Shown: positions 25,572 to 34,262, numbered from the stretch's first letter. The stretch: DNA of 44,224 nt from Desulfuromonadaceae bacterium (GCA_007134025.1 SLLR01000002.1:1-44224), one strand, 5' to 3'. Numbers and translations are program-made. The notes: generated from the letters alone by a model not told the origin.

Positions 25572-27047
25572 CTAACTTGCCGGACTGCTTTCGTCCGCGA
25601 CAATTTCTTCCTCATTCACCACCCAGCCGCCTCCCAGAGCCCGATACAGGGCAACCAGATTCATCGCCGTGTGACCCCGGGCCGCGGCCAGTTGATTCTC
25701 ACCATCAAACAGAGCGCGCTGCGCGTCCAGAACATTTTGAAAATTAACCAGACCGTCACGATACAGCCGAGTGGCCAGTTGCAGGGAACGCCGGGCCGCC
25801 GCCACCGCTCGCTCCAGCGCCTCCAGCCGATCACGCTGATCAAGATACTCGGTCATGGCCCCTTCCGCCTCTTTCAAAGCGTTCAGTACCGTCTGTTCAT
25901 AGTGGTTGAGGGCCTGTTCGGTACGGGCATCCTCGACTCGCACCTGATTGCGGACCCGGGCCCCGTCAAACAGCAGCCAGCGCAGGGTCGGACCAAAACC
26001 AAAAGCACGGCTCGACCCTTTAAAGAGATCGCCGCTGTCAATAGACTCAAAGGCAAAGGTTCCCGACAGGGACAGGCGCGGGTAAAGATCACCCCGGGCC
26101 ACTCCGATCCGCGCTGTCTGCGCCGCCAGCAGGCGCTCGGCGCGGCGAATATCGGGACGCTGACGCAGCAGATCCGCCGGCACGCCGACGGCAACGGACG
26201 GGGGCGGCACCGGAATCGGCCGGACCTCGCCGAGTTGCTCGAAACGGGCGCCCGGAGGTTCGCCGAGGAGCACCGAAAGGCTATGGATTGCCCGGCTCAG
26301 AGCGATGTGCAACGGGGCCACCTCCGCTTCGGAGGACGCCAGCAGCTGCTCGGCCTGGGCCACGTCAAGACCGGTGGCGAGGCCGTTTTCAAAACGAGAG
26401 CGGGTCAGACGCAGCGCCTGCTCTTGGGAGTCCAGATTGCCCCGGGTTGCAGCCAGCCTGGCCTGAAAGGTGCGAATATCAAGATAGACCTGGGCCACCT
26501 CCGCATACAGGGACACCAGCCCATCCCGGTATTCCTCCTCGGTCGCCTGGTAGTCCGCCGCCGCCGCCTCCACCGAGCGGCTGATACGACCAAAAAGATC
26601 GATCTCCCAACTGGCATCAAACCCGGTCCGATAGAGGGTCTCGGTATAACCGGCACCGGCCAGTGAATTCTCGCTGCCCCGCTGACGCACCACGCTACCC
26701 TGCGCGGCCGCCTCCGGCATTCGCTCGCCACGGGCCACACCCAGTCGTGCGCGGGCCTCCCGAACCCGCGCCACCGTGCGCCGAAGATCCCGATTTCCCT
26801 GTTCGGCGGCCACAATCAGCTCATCAAGCAGCGGATCCTCAAACAGCCGCCACCAGTCCCGCACCAGCGTTTCGTCCCGCACCAGAGACGGGTCGGCTTC
26901 CCGCTGCCAGGTGTCCGGCAGTTCACTTTCGGGCGTCCGATAGTCCGGACCCAGCGTCGCACAACCCGCCAAAATCAGTGGCAGCATCAGTCCGGCGAGG
27001 CGCAGAGCACCTGCAACCGGCCACCAAAGGTCAATTTTCTTCGCCAT
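25572..27047 (-). CDS. oprM: Outer-membrane efflux channel lipoprotein, OprM/NodT type
   Basis: A 491-residue TolC-like channel. The signal peptide ends in a lipobox (LILAGC) near residue 26, then the NodT-type start GPDYRTPESELPDTW, and two repeats of the outer-membrane efflux domain (DLRRTVARVREARARLG and YRDGLVSLYAEVAQVYLDIRT in the first, RPDIRRAERLLAAQTARIGVARGDLYPRLSL in the second). It forms the trimeric exit duct of the pump. The ATG at 27047 has GAGG 8 nt upstream; the frame is open another 54 codons, but that part would cover the operator. First gene of the operon; the adaptor starts 206 bp downstream. Confidence 0.95.
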   Translation of the reverse strand: MAKKIDLWWPVAGALRLAGLMLPLILAGCATLGPDYRTPESELPDTWQREADPSLVRDETLVRDWWRLFEDPLLDELIVAAEQGNRDLRRTVARVREARARLGVARGERMPEAAAQGSVVRQRGSENSLAGAGYTETLYRTGFDASWEIDLFGRISRSVEAAAADYQATEEEYRDGLVSLYAEVAQVYLDIRTFQARLAATRGNLDSQEQALRLTRSRFENGLATGLDVAQAEQLLASSEAEVAPLHIALSRAIHSLSVLLGEPPGARFEQLGEVRPIPVPPPSVAVGVPADLLRQRPDIRRAERLLAAQTARIGVARGDLYPRLSLSGTFAFESIDSGDLFKGSSRAFGFGPTLRWLLFDGARVRNQVRVEDARTEQALNHYEQTVLNALKEAEGAMTEYLDQRDRLEALERAVAAARRSLQLATRLYRDGLVNFQNVLDAQRALFDGENQLAAARGHTAMNLVALYRALGGGWVVNEEEIVADESSPAS

Positions 27048-27432
27048 ACAAGCCTCACATACGCAGTCTGGACAGGGAACAAACATACATGAATGTTTGT
27101 TCCCTGCAAAGTAAAATTCCGAAACCCTCTTTGACTTCCGGAAAACTTGTCGGTCACAAAACTTGTCGATCCCTTGCAAGCAAGGGTTTGCACAGGCTAC
27201 ACTTGCCAAAGCAACGGCGCAACGCGGAAGCTTTTTTTGTATAATGTGTTGAAAGGGATGGGGGGCGCCAAAGATTCTCGATAAAAGACGCCCGTTTGTC
27301 GGGCAACGAGTTGTACCCTGGACCCATGAAGCAACTCGGCCATTGGCAGTTTTTTTGCTGCAGCATCACGAATGACACGATCGCAGCCCAACAACCTGTG
27401 CGTTTTAAAGCGCCGTAACCGAAGGGAACATC
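27048..27432. other. Divergent regulatory region between oprM and the FMN-barrel gene
   Basis: About 385 bp with the TetR operator on the oprM side. On the plus strand there is a TATAAT -10 (27240-27245) without a good -35. A leader region follows with CGAGTTG/CAACTCG (27307-27313, 27332-27338) that competes with a small terminator-like fold AACT..GCC/GGC..AGTT (27333-27351) followed by T7. This could be an attenuator, but the second stem is short. AAGGG precedes the next ATG. Confidence 0.5.
27073..27106. promoter_or_regulatory. Palindromic TetR-type operator upstream of the efflux operon
   Basis: A perfect 14-nt inverted repeat CAGGGAACAAACAT/ATGTTTGTTCCCTG (27073-27086 and 27093-27106) with a 6-nt spacer, 26 bp before the oprM ATG. 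The core (AAACATnCATGnATGTTT) resembles known AcrR/TtgR operators. The TetR gene at the operon end is the expected ligand. Confidence 0.85.
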
Positions 27433-27834
27433 ATGAATCTAGCAGATTATTTTGAACAGACCGAGGGCGTAGGAATTCTTGCCACCGCCGATGCTCAGGG
27501 CCATGTCGATGCGGCGATCTATGCCCGGCCCCATGTGCGGGATGACGGCTCGGTGAGCCTGATTATGCTCGACCGTCTGAGTCACCACAACCTGCAAAGC
27601 AACCCCTGCGCTGCCTATCTTTTCCTTGAAAACGCCGGACGCTACCAGGGGGTTCGCCTGTTTCTGGAGAAAATTGGAGAGGAAACGGACCCGGAGCTTA
27701 TCGCCCGTTTTTCGAGGCGCTGTCCGGACCCTGAAGGCAGCAAAGACCATGGGACGAAGTATCTGGTGACTTTTCGGGTAACCCGTATGCTCAAGGTACT
27801 CGGCGGCGATCCTCCCGAAGTCAGCTTGACTTGA
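27433..27834 (+). CDS. Pyridoxamine 5'-phosphate oxidase-like FMN-binding split-barrel protein
   Basis: A 133-residue protein with the split-barrel pattern of small PNPOx-like flavoproteins: an N-terminal helix, GILATADAQGHVDAAIYARPHV (first strands), SLIMLDRLSHHNLQSNPCAAYLF (FMN-phosphate region) and a C-terminal KYLVTFRVTRMLKV. Such proteins bind FMN, F420 or haem and reduce or detoxify small molecules; PLP synthesis is unlikely since the full-length enzyme is about 210 residues. GAAGGG lies 10 nt before the ATG. It is a single gene followed by a structured 3' region and terminator. Confidence 0.85.
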   Translation: MNLADYFEQTEGVGILATADAQGHVDAAIYARPHVRDDGSVSLIMLDRLSHHNLQSNPCAAYLFLENAGRYQGVRLFLEKIGEETDPELIARFSRRCPDPEGSKDHGTKYLVTFRVTRMLKVLGGDPPEVSLT

Positions 27835-28158
27835 ATCTCATTCGGCGTCACTTCTGTGGTTTTGCACAGTTGCCGCTGAGGGCTCGCACCACAATTTATA
27901 CGAAGTGACACGTGGCGGATCGGCGCGCCAGAGGCTACAGTGAAACCAAGATACACGGAACAAACTCTTCGTGTTTCGCAGTTCCAAACCTCCATCTTTT
28001 GGCGCGCCTCCTTCCCTCCTGAAAGGCGCGCCCTTTTTTTGTCCTTTGAAAGCACTCCGAGGCCAAAAAGAGCTTAAGATCCCGTCCGGGGTTTGCGGCA
28101 AACGCCTTCTTCTGCGGGGGAGCATCTACGCTTTCGCCAATGAACCGGGAGGTTGGCC
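27835..28158. other. Structured intergenic region between FMN-barrel gene and amrS
   Basis: A stretch of about 320 bp without a gene. Right after the stop an inverted repeat GTCACTTC+TGTGGT pairs with ACCACA+GAAGTGAC (27847-27860 with 27888-27909, 14 bp with a bulge). The octamer GGCGCGCC occurs three times (27922, 28001, 28025), the last two forming the terminator at 28001-28040. Beyond the terminator are about 115 nt leading to the GGGAGG ribosome binding site of amrS. The segment 27847-28040 could be a long 3' UTR or a small RNA. Confidence 0.5.
28001..28040 (+). terminator. Intrinsic terminator upstream of amrS
   Basis: A 9-bp stem GGCGCGCCT/AGGCGCGCC (28001-28009, 28024-28032) with a 14-nt loop, followed by C and T7. 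Confidence 0.85.
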
Positions 28159-29175
28159 ATGCAGGAAGCGCTGCTTTATAAACAACTGCCCCACAGCCGG
28201 GTCCGCTGTCACCTGTGTGCCCACCGCTGTGTTATCGACAAAGGCCATCTGGGCCTTTGCCAGGTCCGAGAAAATCGGGGCGGCACCCTGTACACCCTGG
28301 TTTACGGCCGGACCATCAGCCAGGCAGTCGATCCCATTGAAAAAAAACCCCTCTACCATTTCCATCCAGGATCCCTGGCCTTTTCCATTGCCACCCCGGG
28401 CTGCAATTTCCGCTGCGCCTGGTGCCAGAACTGGGAAATCTCCCAACGACCCCGGGTCGGAGATCTGCTGACCGGTCTGCAGGCCACTCCCGATCAGCTC
28501 GCCGCCACCGCCCGCCGCCAGGGCTGCCGATCCATCGCCTACACCTACACTGAACCTGTTGTTTTTTTTGAATACGCACGGGATATCGCAGTCGCTGCCC
28601 GCCGTGAAGGTCTGGCCAACATTTTTGTCAGCAACGGCTACATGACCAAAGAGACCCTGGACCTGGCCCGGGACTGGCTGGACGCCGTGAACATCGATCT
28701 CAAGGCGTTTCGCGACAGCACCTATCGCCGCTACGTCGGAGCCCGGCTACAGCCGGTACTCGACAGCCTGAGACGCATCAGGGAATATGGAATCTGGCTT
28801 GAGGTTACCACCCTGATCATTCCCGGAGTCAACGACGACGCTACCGAACTGAAGGAACTGGCCACCTTTATCGCCCGTCAACTGGGGCCGGAAACTCCCT
28901 GGCACATCAGCCGTTTCTTTCCCTGCTACCGCATGCAGCAGACCCCCCCCACATCCCTGGAGACCCTGCAGCGCGCCGAAACGATCGGCCGCGAGGCGGG
29001 GCTGGTGCACATCTACCAGGGCAATACCGGGCAGGACGAAGACACGGTCTGCAGCCGCTGCGGACTCTCACTGATCGGCCGCAGGGGCTTTGCGGTAACG
29101 ACCAACCGGATTCGCCCCGACAGCACCTGCCCCGACTGCGGCGCGCCACTGGCGGGAATTGGCATGGCCGAATAA
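28159..29175 (+). CDS. amrS: AmmeMemoRadiSam-system radical SAM enzyme AmrS
   Basis: A 338-residue protein. An N-terminal Cys-rich segment (RCHLCAHRCVI, GLCQVRENRGG) precedes the radical-SAM motif CNFRCAWCQNWEIS near residue 82, followed by SIAYTYTEPVVFFEYA and the conserved VNIDLKAFRDSTYRRYV. The C-terminus holds two CxxC knuckles (CSRCG, CPDCG). This is the COG1180 group that occurs with AMMECR1 and Memo proteins in many anaerobes and archaea; its reaction is unknown. Neither partner is in this window. The ATG at 28159 has GGGAGG upstream; a TTG two codons earlier is an alternative. Confidence 0.9.
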   Translation: MQEALLYKQLPHSRVRCHLCAHRCVIDKGHLGLCQVRENRGGTLYTLVYGRTISQAVDPIEKKPLYHFHPGSLAFSIATPGCNFRCAWCQNWEISQRPRVGDLLTGLQATPDQLAATARRQGCRSIAYTYTEPVVFFEYARDIAVAARREGLANIFVSNGYMTKETLDLARDWLDAVNIDLKAFRDSTYRRYVGARLQPVLDSLRRIREYGIWLEVTTLIIPGVNDDATELKELATFIARQLGPETPWHISRFFPCYRMQQTPPTSLETLQRAETIGREAGLVHIYQGNTGQDEDTVCSRCGLSLIGRRGFAVTTNRIRPDSTCPDCGAPLAGIGMAE

Positions 29176-29203
29176 AACCGGTCTTCCTGCGACCGGTTGT
29201 TTC
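29176..29203. terminator. Bidirectional terminator between amrS and the receptor-channel gene
   Basis: An 8-bp perfect stem AACCGGTC/GACCGGTT (29176-29183, 29191-29198, 7-nt loop) flanked by AAAA-side and GTTT-side tails, lying between two convergent stops. Confidence 0.75.
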
Positions 29204-29215
29204 GAAAGAAGCGCC

Positions 29216-30307
29216 TCATTCCGTCAGATAACGTCCCTTGATTTCCGTCCACAGGGGACTGGCGGTAATCTCCAGCAGGGAACGATTGATCTCTTCGCGA
29301 AGCGTACTCCCTTCCACCAACCCCATTCCGTACTTCTGGTGATTGAACTCGTGTCCGAGGGTACGCAGCTCGCCACTGAATTCCCGGCTGATCAGATAAG
29401 ACATGATTGGAGCGTCATAAACCACCGCATCGACCTCCTGATCCAGCAGTGCCTGCAGAGCCAGTCGCAGCTCGGAGTAGGTGCGTAGCCGCAGCTCCCG
29501 GGCCCGTGCATAGTTCTCGCTGGTGGTACCGGATACGGTCGCGACCCGAACCTTGGCCAGGTCTTCGGGACCGGTGATGCCGGTCTGCAGGGAGGCGACG
29601 GTGAGCGTCGAGGTGATCGCGGCGGTAATCCCCGAAATCATGATGATGCCGGCAAACATCCAGACCAGAGCGACCAGGCGGCCGAGAAGCGTCACAGGAG
29701 CCTTGTCGCCATAGCCAACGGTGGTCATGGTGACCGCCGACCACCAGAAACCGGAAGCAATTCCCTGCACCGCCGAACCACCGAACTGATTGGCGTTGCG
29801 CTTGCGTTCGCACAGCCACAGCAGGAATCCCCAAACCAGCAACAGCAGGGCCAGCGCCCCGAGAACCTGCAAAAACCCCAGTGAAAAAAGGCCTCGCAAC
29901 ACAGCCATGCCACTGGCAGAAGGCTGGTCGACCACCGCGATGCCCAGACCGGTGACATAAAAAGGATGTGAAAAATCGATCAGCCGTTCCCGCTCTGCGG
30001 TGATGGTCAGGGCCGCCGCTTCCACGTCCAGTTCCCCGCTCTGCAGTCCTTGCAGGGTCTCGACGATGGACCGTTCCACAAACCGAAAAGACCAGCCCCG
30101 CCGCCGGGCGATTTCCTCCCACAACTCGACGGTCAGGCCGCGCCATTGGCCCTCTTGGTTTTTCATCGCAAACGGAGCCACCTGGCGGGTAGCCACAACC
30201 AGTTCGGATTGTTCCGCCGCAGCCAAACCGGTGGTGCCCGGTTCCGGTAACAGCGAAAACAAGAGGGCGCCAATCAGCACGGTCATTCCCAACCTCAAAC
30301 ACTTCAT
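29216..30307 (-). CDS. GluR0-like ionotropic glutamate receptor / K+ channel
   Basis: A 363-residue protein with a signal peptide (1-31) and a periplasmic amino-acid-binding domain split by a channel, as in iGluRs. Lobe 1 (34-130) contains LTITAERERLIDFSHPF (100-116), matching the iGluR motif in which Arg (here R106) holds the ligand alpha-carboxylate. TM1 lies at about 147-166, the pore loop carries the K+ selectivity filter TTVGYGD (195-201), and TM2 spans about 208-232. Lobe 2 (246-360) includes VSGTTSENY and VVYDAP. It should be a tetrameric, amino-acid-gated K+ channel. The Glu/Asp-type symporter gene ends 95 bp upstream on the same strand. Confidence 0.92.
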   Translation of the reverse strand: MKCLRLGMTVLIGALLFSLLPEPGTTGLAAAEQSELVVATRQVAPFAMKNQEGQWRGLTVELWEEIARRRGWSFRFVERSIVETLQGLQSGELDVEAAALTITAERERLIDFSHPFYVTGLGIAVVDQPSASGMAVLRGLFSLGFLQVLGALALLLLVWGFLLWLCERKRNANQFGGSAVQGIASGFWWSAVTMTTVGYGDKAPVTLLGRLVALVWMFAGIIMISGITAAITSTLTVASLQTGITGPEDLAKVRVATVSGTTSENYARARELRLRTYSELRLALQALLDQEVDAVVYDAPIMSYLISREFSGELRTLGHEFNHQKYGMGLVEGSTLREEINRSLLEITASPLWTEIKGRYLTE

Positions 30308-30402
30308 GCTCTACTCCCTGATCAACACAAGACATTTGAAAACATGCCCTCAGCAACCGGTCTTACAACAAAGCTCGCCGACAGCCGGCGACACAAAACC
30401 TG

Positions 30403-31827
30403 TCAGGATACGGGATCGGCGATAACATCCTCTCCGGTACGCGCCCGCATTCGCTCCCGTTCCAGTTCGGCAGCCCGTTGCTCGCCGGCGCTCAGCCTGC
30501 CCCCGACCCAGCGGTCCAGAATCAGCGACGCCACCAGATCGCCAGCAACATTAATGGCCGTGCGGCACATGTCGAGAATCCGGTCCACCCCGAGAATCAG
30601 AGCGATCCCGGCCGGTGGAATGCCCACCGAACCGAGTACCATGGAGAGTACCACAATGCCCACTCCGGGGGTCGCCGGCGCACCGATAGAGGCGCCAACG
30701 GCCGTCACCACGATCAACACCATACCCGACAGACCGATATCAATGCCGTACACCTGAGCCAGAAACATTGCCGCGACTCCCTGATACAAGGCCGTTCCGT
30801 TCATGTTAATAGTCGCCCCCAGAGGAATCACGAATTGGGCCACGGAGGGCCGCACCCCCAGACGATCTTCTGCGGTCTTAATCGACATCGGCATGACTGC
30901 CGCCGAGCTGGAGGTAGAAAAAGCCAGCAGCAGAACTTCCCGCGTCGCGCGCAAAAAAACCAGCGGCGAACGGCCCGCCAGAAACAGCAACAACAACAGA
31001 TAGAGAACAAACAGCAGCAGCAGACCCAGCAACACCGTGGCTACGTACACCGCCATACCGAACAGGGCGTCCAATCCCAGCTTGGCGGTCAACTGGGCAA
31101 GCAGGCCGAACACCGCCACCGGTGCCAGCACCATGGCCCAGCGCACCACTGTCATGCACACCGCCTGCAGAGAACCCAGCAACTCAAGGAGCGGCTTGGC
31201 CTGTAACGGCGGCAGCATGACCAGCGCCACCCCCACCACCATGGCAAAAATGACCACCTGGAGCATATTGCTTTCGACCATGGACGACAGCGGGTTGGCC
31301 GGCAGCAGAGTGATCACGCGTTGAGGCAGCTCCCTCAAATCCAGCAGTTCGCCATCGGCAACCGCCGCCACCGGCCGTGGTTCCTGCAGAGCCCGGCTGT
31401 CCACATAGCGCCCCGGTTGCACCAGGGTTGCCAGCAACAGCCCCAGAACAATGGCAACGGCGGTAATGGTCAGAAAAAACACCACCGCTCGCCCGCCCAT
31501 GCGCCGCAGCTGTTCGAAATCCTCGGTAGCGGCCAGTCCGCGAATGATCGACGCAAAAACCAGCGGAATCACGATCATCTGAATCAGGGCCAGAAACAGA
31601 CGCCCCGGCAGTGCCAGCCATTCACCGGCGGTGGCGGCAAAGGCCGGGTCGAACCAGCCGACCGCGGGACCCAACAGAACACCGACCAGAATTCCGGCCA
31701 CCATCCCGATCACCACCTGCAGCCACAGTCGCCCCCGTACCAGGGACTGCAGGGAATTGGCCAGATGTTTCAGGGAGCGCGGGTGGAGCATTTCCAGCGG
31801 CGTCGCCGGGCGATTCTGCCATTGCAT
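30403..31827 (-). CDS. Dicarboxylate/amino acid:cation symporter, Glu/Asp type
   Basis: A 474-residue inner-membrane carrier (DAACS/SLC1 family) with about eight helices plus two hairpins. Landmarks are the serine-rich HP1 tip STSSSAAVMPMS, the TM7 motif NMNGTALY and the TM8 motif VDRILDMCRTAINVAGD. The last motif keeps the Asp, Arg, Thr and Asn that in archaeal GltPh contact aspartate, unlike DctA-type C4-dicarboxylate carriers, so an acidic amino acid is the likely substrate. A charged C-terminal tail follows. GAGGAGG lies before the ATG. It sits between an aminotransferase and the receptor-channel, all on the minus strand. Confidence 0.92.
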   Translation of the reverse strand: MQWQNRPATPLEMLHPRSLKHLANSLQSLVRGRLWLQVVIGMVAGILVGVLLGPAVGWFDPAFAATAGEWLALPGRLFLALIQMIVIPLVFASIIRGLAATEDFEQLRRMGGRAVVFFLTITAVAIVLGLLLATLVQPGRYVDSRALQEPRPVAAVADGELLDLRELPQRVITLLPANPLSSMVESNMLQVVIFAMVVGVALVMLPPLQAKPLLELLGSLQAVCMTVVRWAMVLAPVAVFGLLAQLTAKLGLDALFGMAVYVATVLLGLLLLFVLYLLLLLFLAGRSPLVFLRATREVLLLAFSTSSSAAVMPMSIKTAEDRLGVRPSVAQFVIPLGATINMNGTALYQGVAAMFLAQVYGIDIGLSGMVLIVVTAVGASIGAPATPGVGIVVLSMVLGSVGIPPAGIALILGVDRILDMCRTAINVAGDLVASLILDRWVGGRLSAGEQRAAELERERMRARTGEDVIADPVS

Positions 31828-31937
31828 GATACCTCCTCGAAATGATTTTGCCGCGACGTCAAATGACTCTGGAAAGTTCCGGATCTATTTTTCTTTCCCA
31901 CAAGCCGGCGAGCTTCAGCGCAACAATGAGCAGCCAC

Positions 31938-33209
31938 CTACAAAGCTGAAAGATAGTCCGCCAAACGATCACAACCCTCGATAATCCGGGGGAACAGCTG
32001 TCGGGCCATCCCTTCCGTAACGGCCTCTTTTCCCGGCCATGCCGCAAGAGCCGCGGAACCGTCATAGTCCACCGGCGCCAGCCGCGCTCCCAGGGCGGTG
32101 GCGGCCAGGTAAAAATCCCCCCCCGGAAGCAGGGCCACATGGGCTTCCTGCAACAGGTCTTCACACAGCCGCTGACCGGTCAGAATGCCTTTGCAGCGCA
32201 GTTGTTCGCGCTGATTCTGAAAATCGGGAAACAGGTAAAACGCCCCTTCAGGCCGGGGGCAGTTCAAACCCATGGCGATCAGACGTCGGTAGACATAGTC
32301 ACAGACGTAATGGTGAATATCGGAGGTTTTAGCAACAAAGGGTCGAATAGCGTCAAAATTCCCATAGGCTTCAAGAGCAGCATACTGAATGGGAGCACTG
32401 ACGGCGCTGAATGTTTCACTGATGACCGACTGCAAAGCTTCCAGTACCAGCTGCAGGGACTTGGGAACCAGCAGCACACCAAGGCGGTAGCCCCCGGCAG
32501 CAAAAGACTTGGAAAGCCCCGCAGAAACGATGGTCCCTTCCGGATAAAAATGAGCCATGCTGCTGTGGGGTCGATCGGTGAAATTCAGCATGGCGTAAAT
32601 TTCGTCGGAAATGACCAGCACCTGATAGGCGCGGCAGATCTCGGCCAGATCTTCCATTTCCTGGCGGCGGTAAAAAGCCCCGGTCGGATTATTTGGATTG
32701 TTGAGAATCAGAACCTTCTGGCACTGCCCCAGGCCGTGGCAGGCCCGATCAAGCTCCTCCGCCTGCAGTCGATAGCCGTTTTCCCTGCGTGTGGCGATAG
32801 GCACAATGCTTTTTCCGCGCAACGCGGCCTGAGGTCCATAGCTGACCCAACTCGGAGCCGGGATCAGCAGAGGCCCTTCCACCAGATAGATGGTCTGAAA
32901 AATCAGTTCCTTGCTGCCCGGTCCGATACAGACCTCCTCGGCAGAAAAATCATAATCAAACTCCCGTCGATAAAATGCGGCGACGGCCTGACACAGCTCC
33001 GGCAGGCCGCGCGTCGGTAGATAGTCCTTCTGATGGGCGTTACGACGCAGGGCTTCCTGCAGTGGCTCGGGCACCGGAAAGGGCGATTGACCGAAACCAA
33101 AGTGGAAAATCGGCTGACCGGCGCGACGCAGATCGAGAGCCGTACGGTTAATGGCCAGCGTCGCCGATTCTCGAAGACTGAGGACCAGAGGATTGAGAGC
33201 GGGAATCAT
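31938..33209 (-). CDS. PLP-dependent aminotransferase, class I/II
   Basis: A 423-residue fold-type I aminotransferase. Visible motifs are PTRGLPELCQAVAAFY (65-80), NNPNNPTG (170-177), SDEIYA (201-206) around the PLP-nitrogen Asp202, and the Schiff-base lysine K234 in GLSKSFAAGGYRLG. It probably transfers an amino group between an amino acid and 2-oxoglutarate; the exact substrate cannot be read. The ATG has GGATCC between a GAAAGGATCC ribosome-binding region and start. It lies 110 bp upstream of the symporter gene, which suggests a shared role in amino-acid use. Confidence 0.88.
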   Translation of the reverse strand: MIPALNPLVLSLRESATLAINRTALDLRRAGQPIFHFGFGQSPFPVPEPLQEALRRNAHQKDYLPTRGLPELCQAVAAFYRREFDYDFSAEEVCIGPGSKELIFQTIYLVEGPLLIPAPSWVSYGPQAALRGKSIVPIATRRENGYRLQAEELDRACHGLGQCQKVLILNNPNNPTGAFYRRQEMEDLAEICRAYQVLVISDEIYAMLNFTDRPHSSMAHFYPEGTIVSAGLSKSFAAGGYRLGVLLVPKSLQLVLEALQSVISETFSAVSAPIQYAALEAYGNFDAIRPFVAKTSDIHHYVCDYVYRRLIAMGLNCPRPEGAFYLFPDFQNQREQLRCKGILTGQRLCEDLLQEAHVALLPGGDFYLAATALGARLAPVDYDGSAALAAWPGKEAVTEGMARQLFPRIIEGCDRLADYLSAL

Positions 33210-33314
33210 GGCGGATCCTTTCGTCAGAAGAATAACATCGGTTGGTCCAGGCTTAATGCCAGCCGCCGGGCCTGATAGGGCAAACGCCGCCCGGAATCCA
33301 GACCTCGGCAGTGG

Positions 33315-34262
33315 TCAGCGGCCGGTGCGCAGGTGCAGTTCCATGGGATGGGGGTGCAGATAGTATTGCTCTTCCAGATAAGGCGGCCGGTATTTTCGAA
33401 CAAAGTGGTTGATCAGGGTAATGGGGATATTGATGGGAACCTGGCCGTGACGATACTGCTCGATCAACTCCAGCATTTCCTGCTTTTCGTCCGCATCCAG
33501 ATTCTTTTTAAAGTAGCCCAGCAGATGATGCAGCACATTGATATGCTTGGCGACACTGGTCAGGGTTCGCACTGTCTTCATGAGCATTTGCTGGTATTCT
33601 TCAAACAACTCGATAGCGGGAAGCTCGCCCGCTCGGGCAACCAGTTTGCCCATCTGGCGGGCCAAATCAACCTGATGACTCATCAGCAGATATTTGTGAC
33701 TTGCATGAAACGCGACCAGCGGTCCGGCTGCCGGCCCGGCCGCCTGAAGCCGACGCCATCGCTGAAAGGTAAAGATCGATTCGATAAAATTTTCGCGCAA
33801 CTTGGGATCGTGCAGGCGTCCATCCTCCTCTACCGGCAACAGGGGAAAATGGGCCATAAACATTCCGGCAAACAAGCCCACCCCGTTCTTGTTGGGAATA
33901 CCGTTACGATCATACAGTTTCACCCGGGCCATGCCGCTGCTCGGCGAACGGCTTTTGAAAACAAATCCACACAGACCTTCCTGCTCCAGTTCGACCAGAC
34001 GCTTGCGGGCCCAGTCGGTCATGCGCTCGGTGACGTCCTCGCCGCTGTTGGAAAAAACCAGACGCTGGGCATCCGGTTCGCCTACCAGCCTCAGGGTCGG
34101 ACGGGGAATCGGCAGCCCCATTTCAACTTCGGGACAGACCGGCACATAGTCCACGTAAGGACCGAGAGTGTCGCGCAAAAATCGGTCCAGTTGATGGCCA
34201 CCGTCATAACGGACATTGGAGCCGAGCAGACAAGAACTGATGCCGAGCCTTATTTTTTCCAT
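33315..34262 (-). CDS. DUF523 (TudS-like)-DUF1722 fusion protein
   Basis: A 315-residue cytoplasmic protein. The N-terminal 150 residues are DUF523, the family of thiouracil desulfurase TudS (ISSCLLG, C11; PVCPEV, C43). The C-terminal part (about 165-310) is DUF1722/YbgA-like. TudS uses a 4Fe-4S cluster held by three Cys. The third, normally in SPSCG, is here Ser109 (AGC) in SPSSGMARV; Cys98 lies nearby and could substitute. The protein may therefore have changed cluster chemistry or function. It is followed 105 bp downstream by the aminotransferase gene. Confidence 0.87.
   Translation of the reverse strand: MEKIRLGISSCLLGSNVRYDGGHQLDRFLRDTLGPYVDYVPVCPEVEMGLPIPRPTLRLVGEPDAQRLVFSNSGEDVTERMTDWARKRLVELEQEGLCGFVFKSRSPSSGMARVKLYDRNGIPNKNGVGLFAGMFMAHFPLLPVEEDGRLHDPKLRENFIESIFTFQRWRRLQAAGPAAGPLVAFHASHKYLLMSHQVDLARQMGKLVARAGELPAIELFEEYQQMLMKTVRTLTSVAKHINVLHHLLGYFKKNLDADEKQEMLELIEQYRHGQVPINIPITLINHFVRKYRPPYLEEQYYLHPHPMELHLRTGR

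Noticed and set aside
30478-31206. Gln/His-rich 242-codon plus frame opposite the symporter
   Set aside because: Antisense shadow of a carrier gene with intact family motifs; no ribosome binding site or domain.
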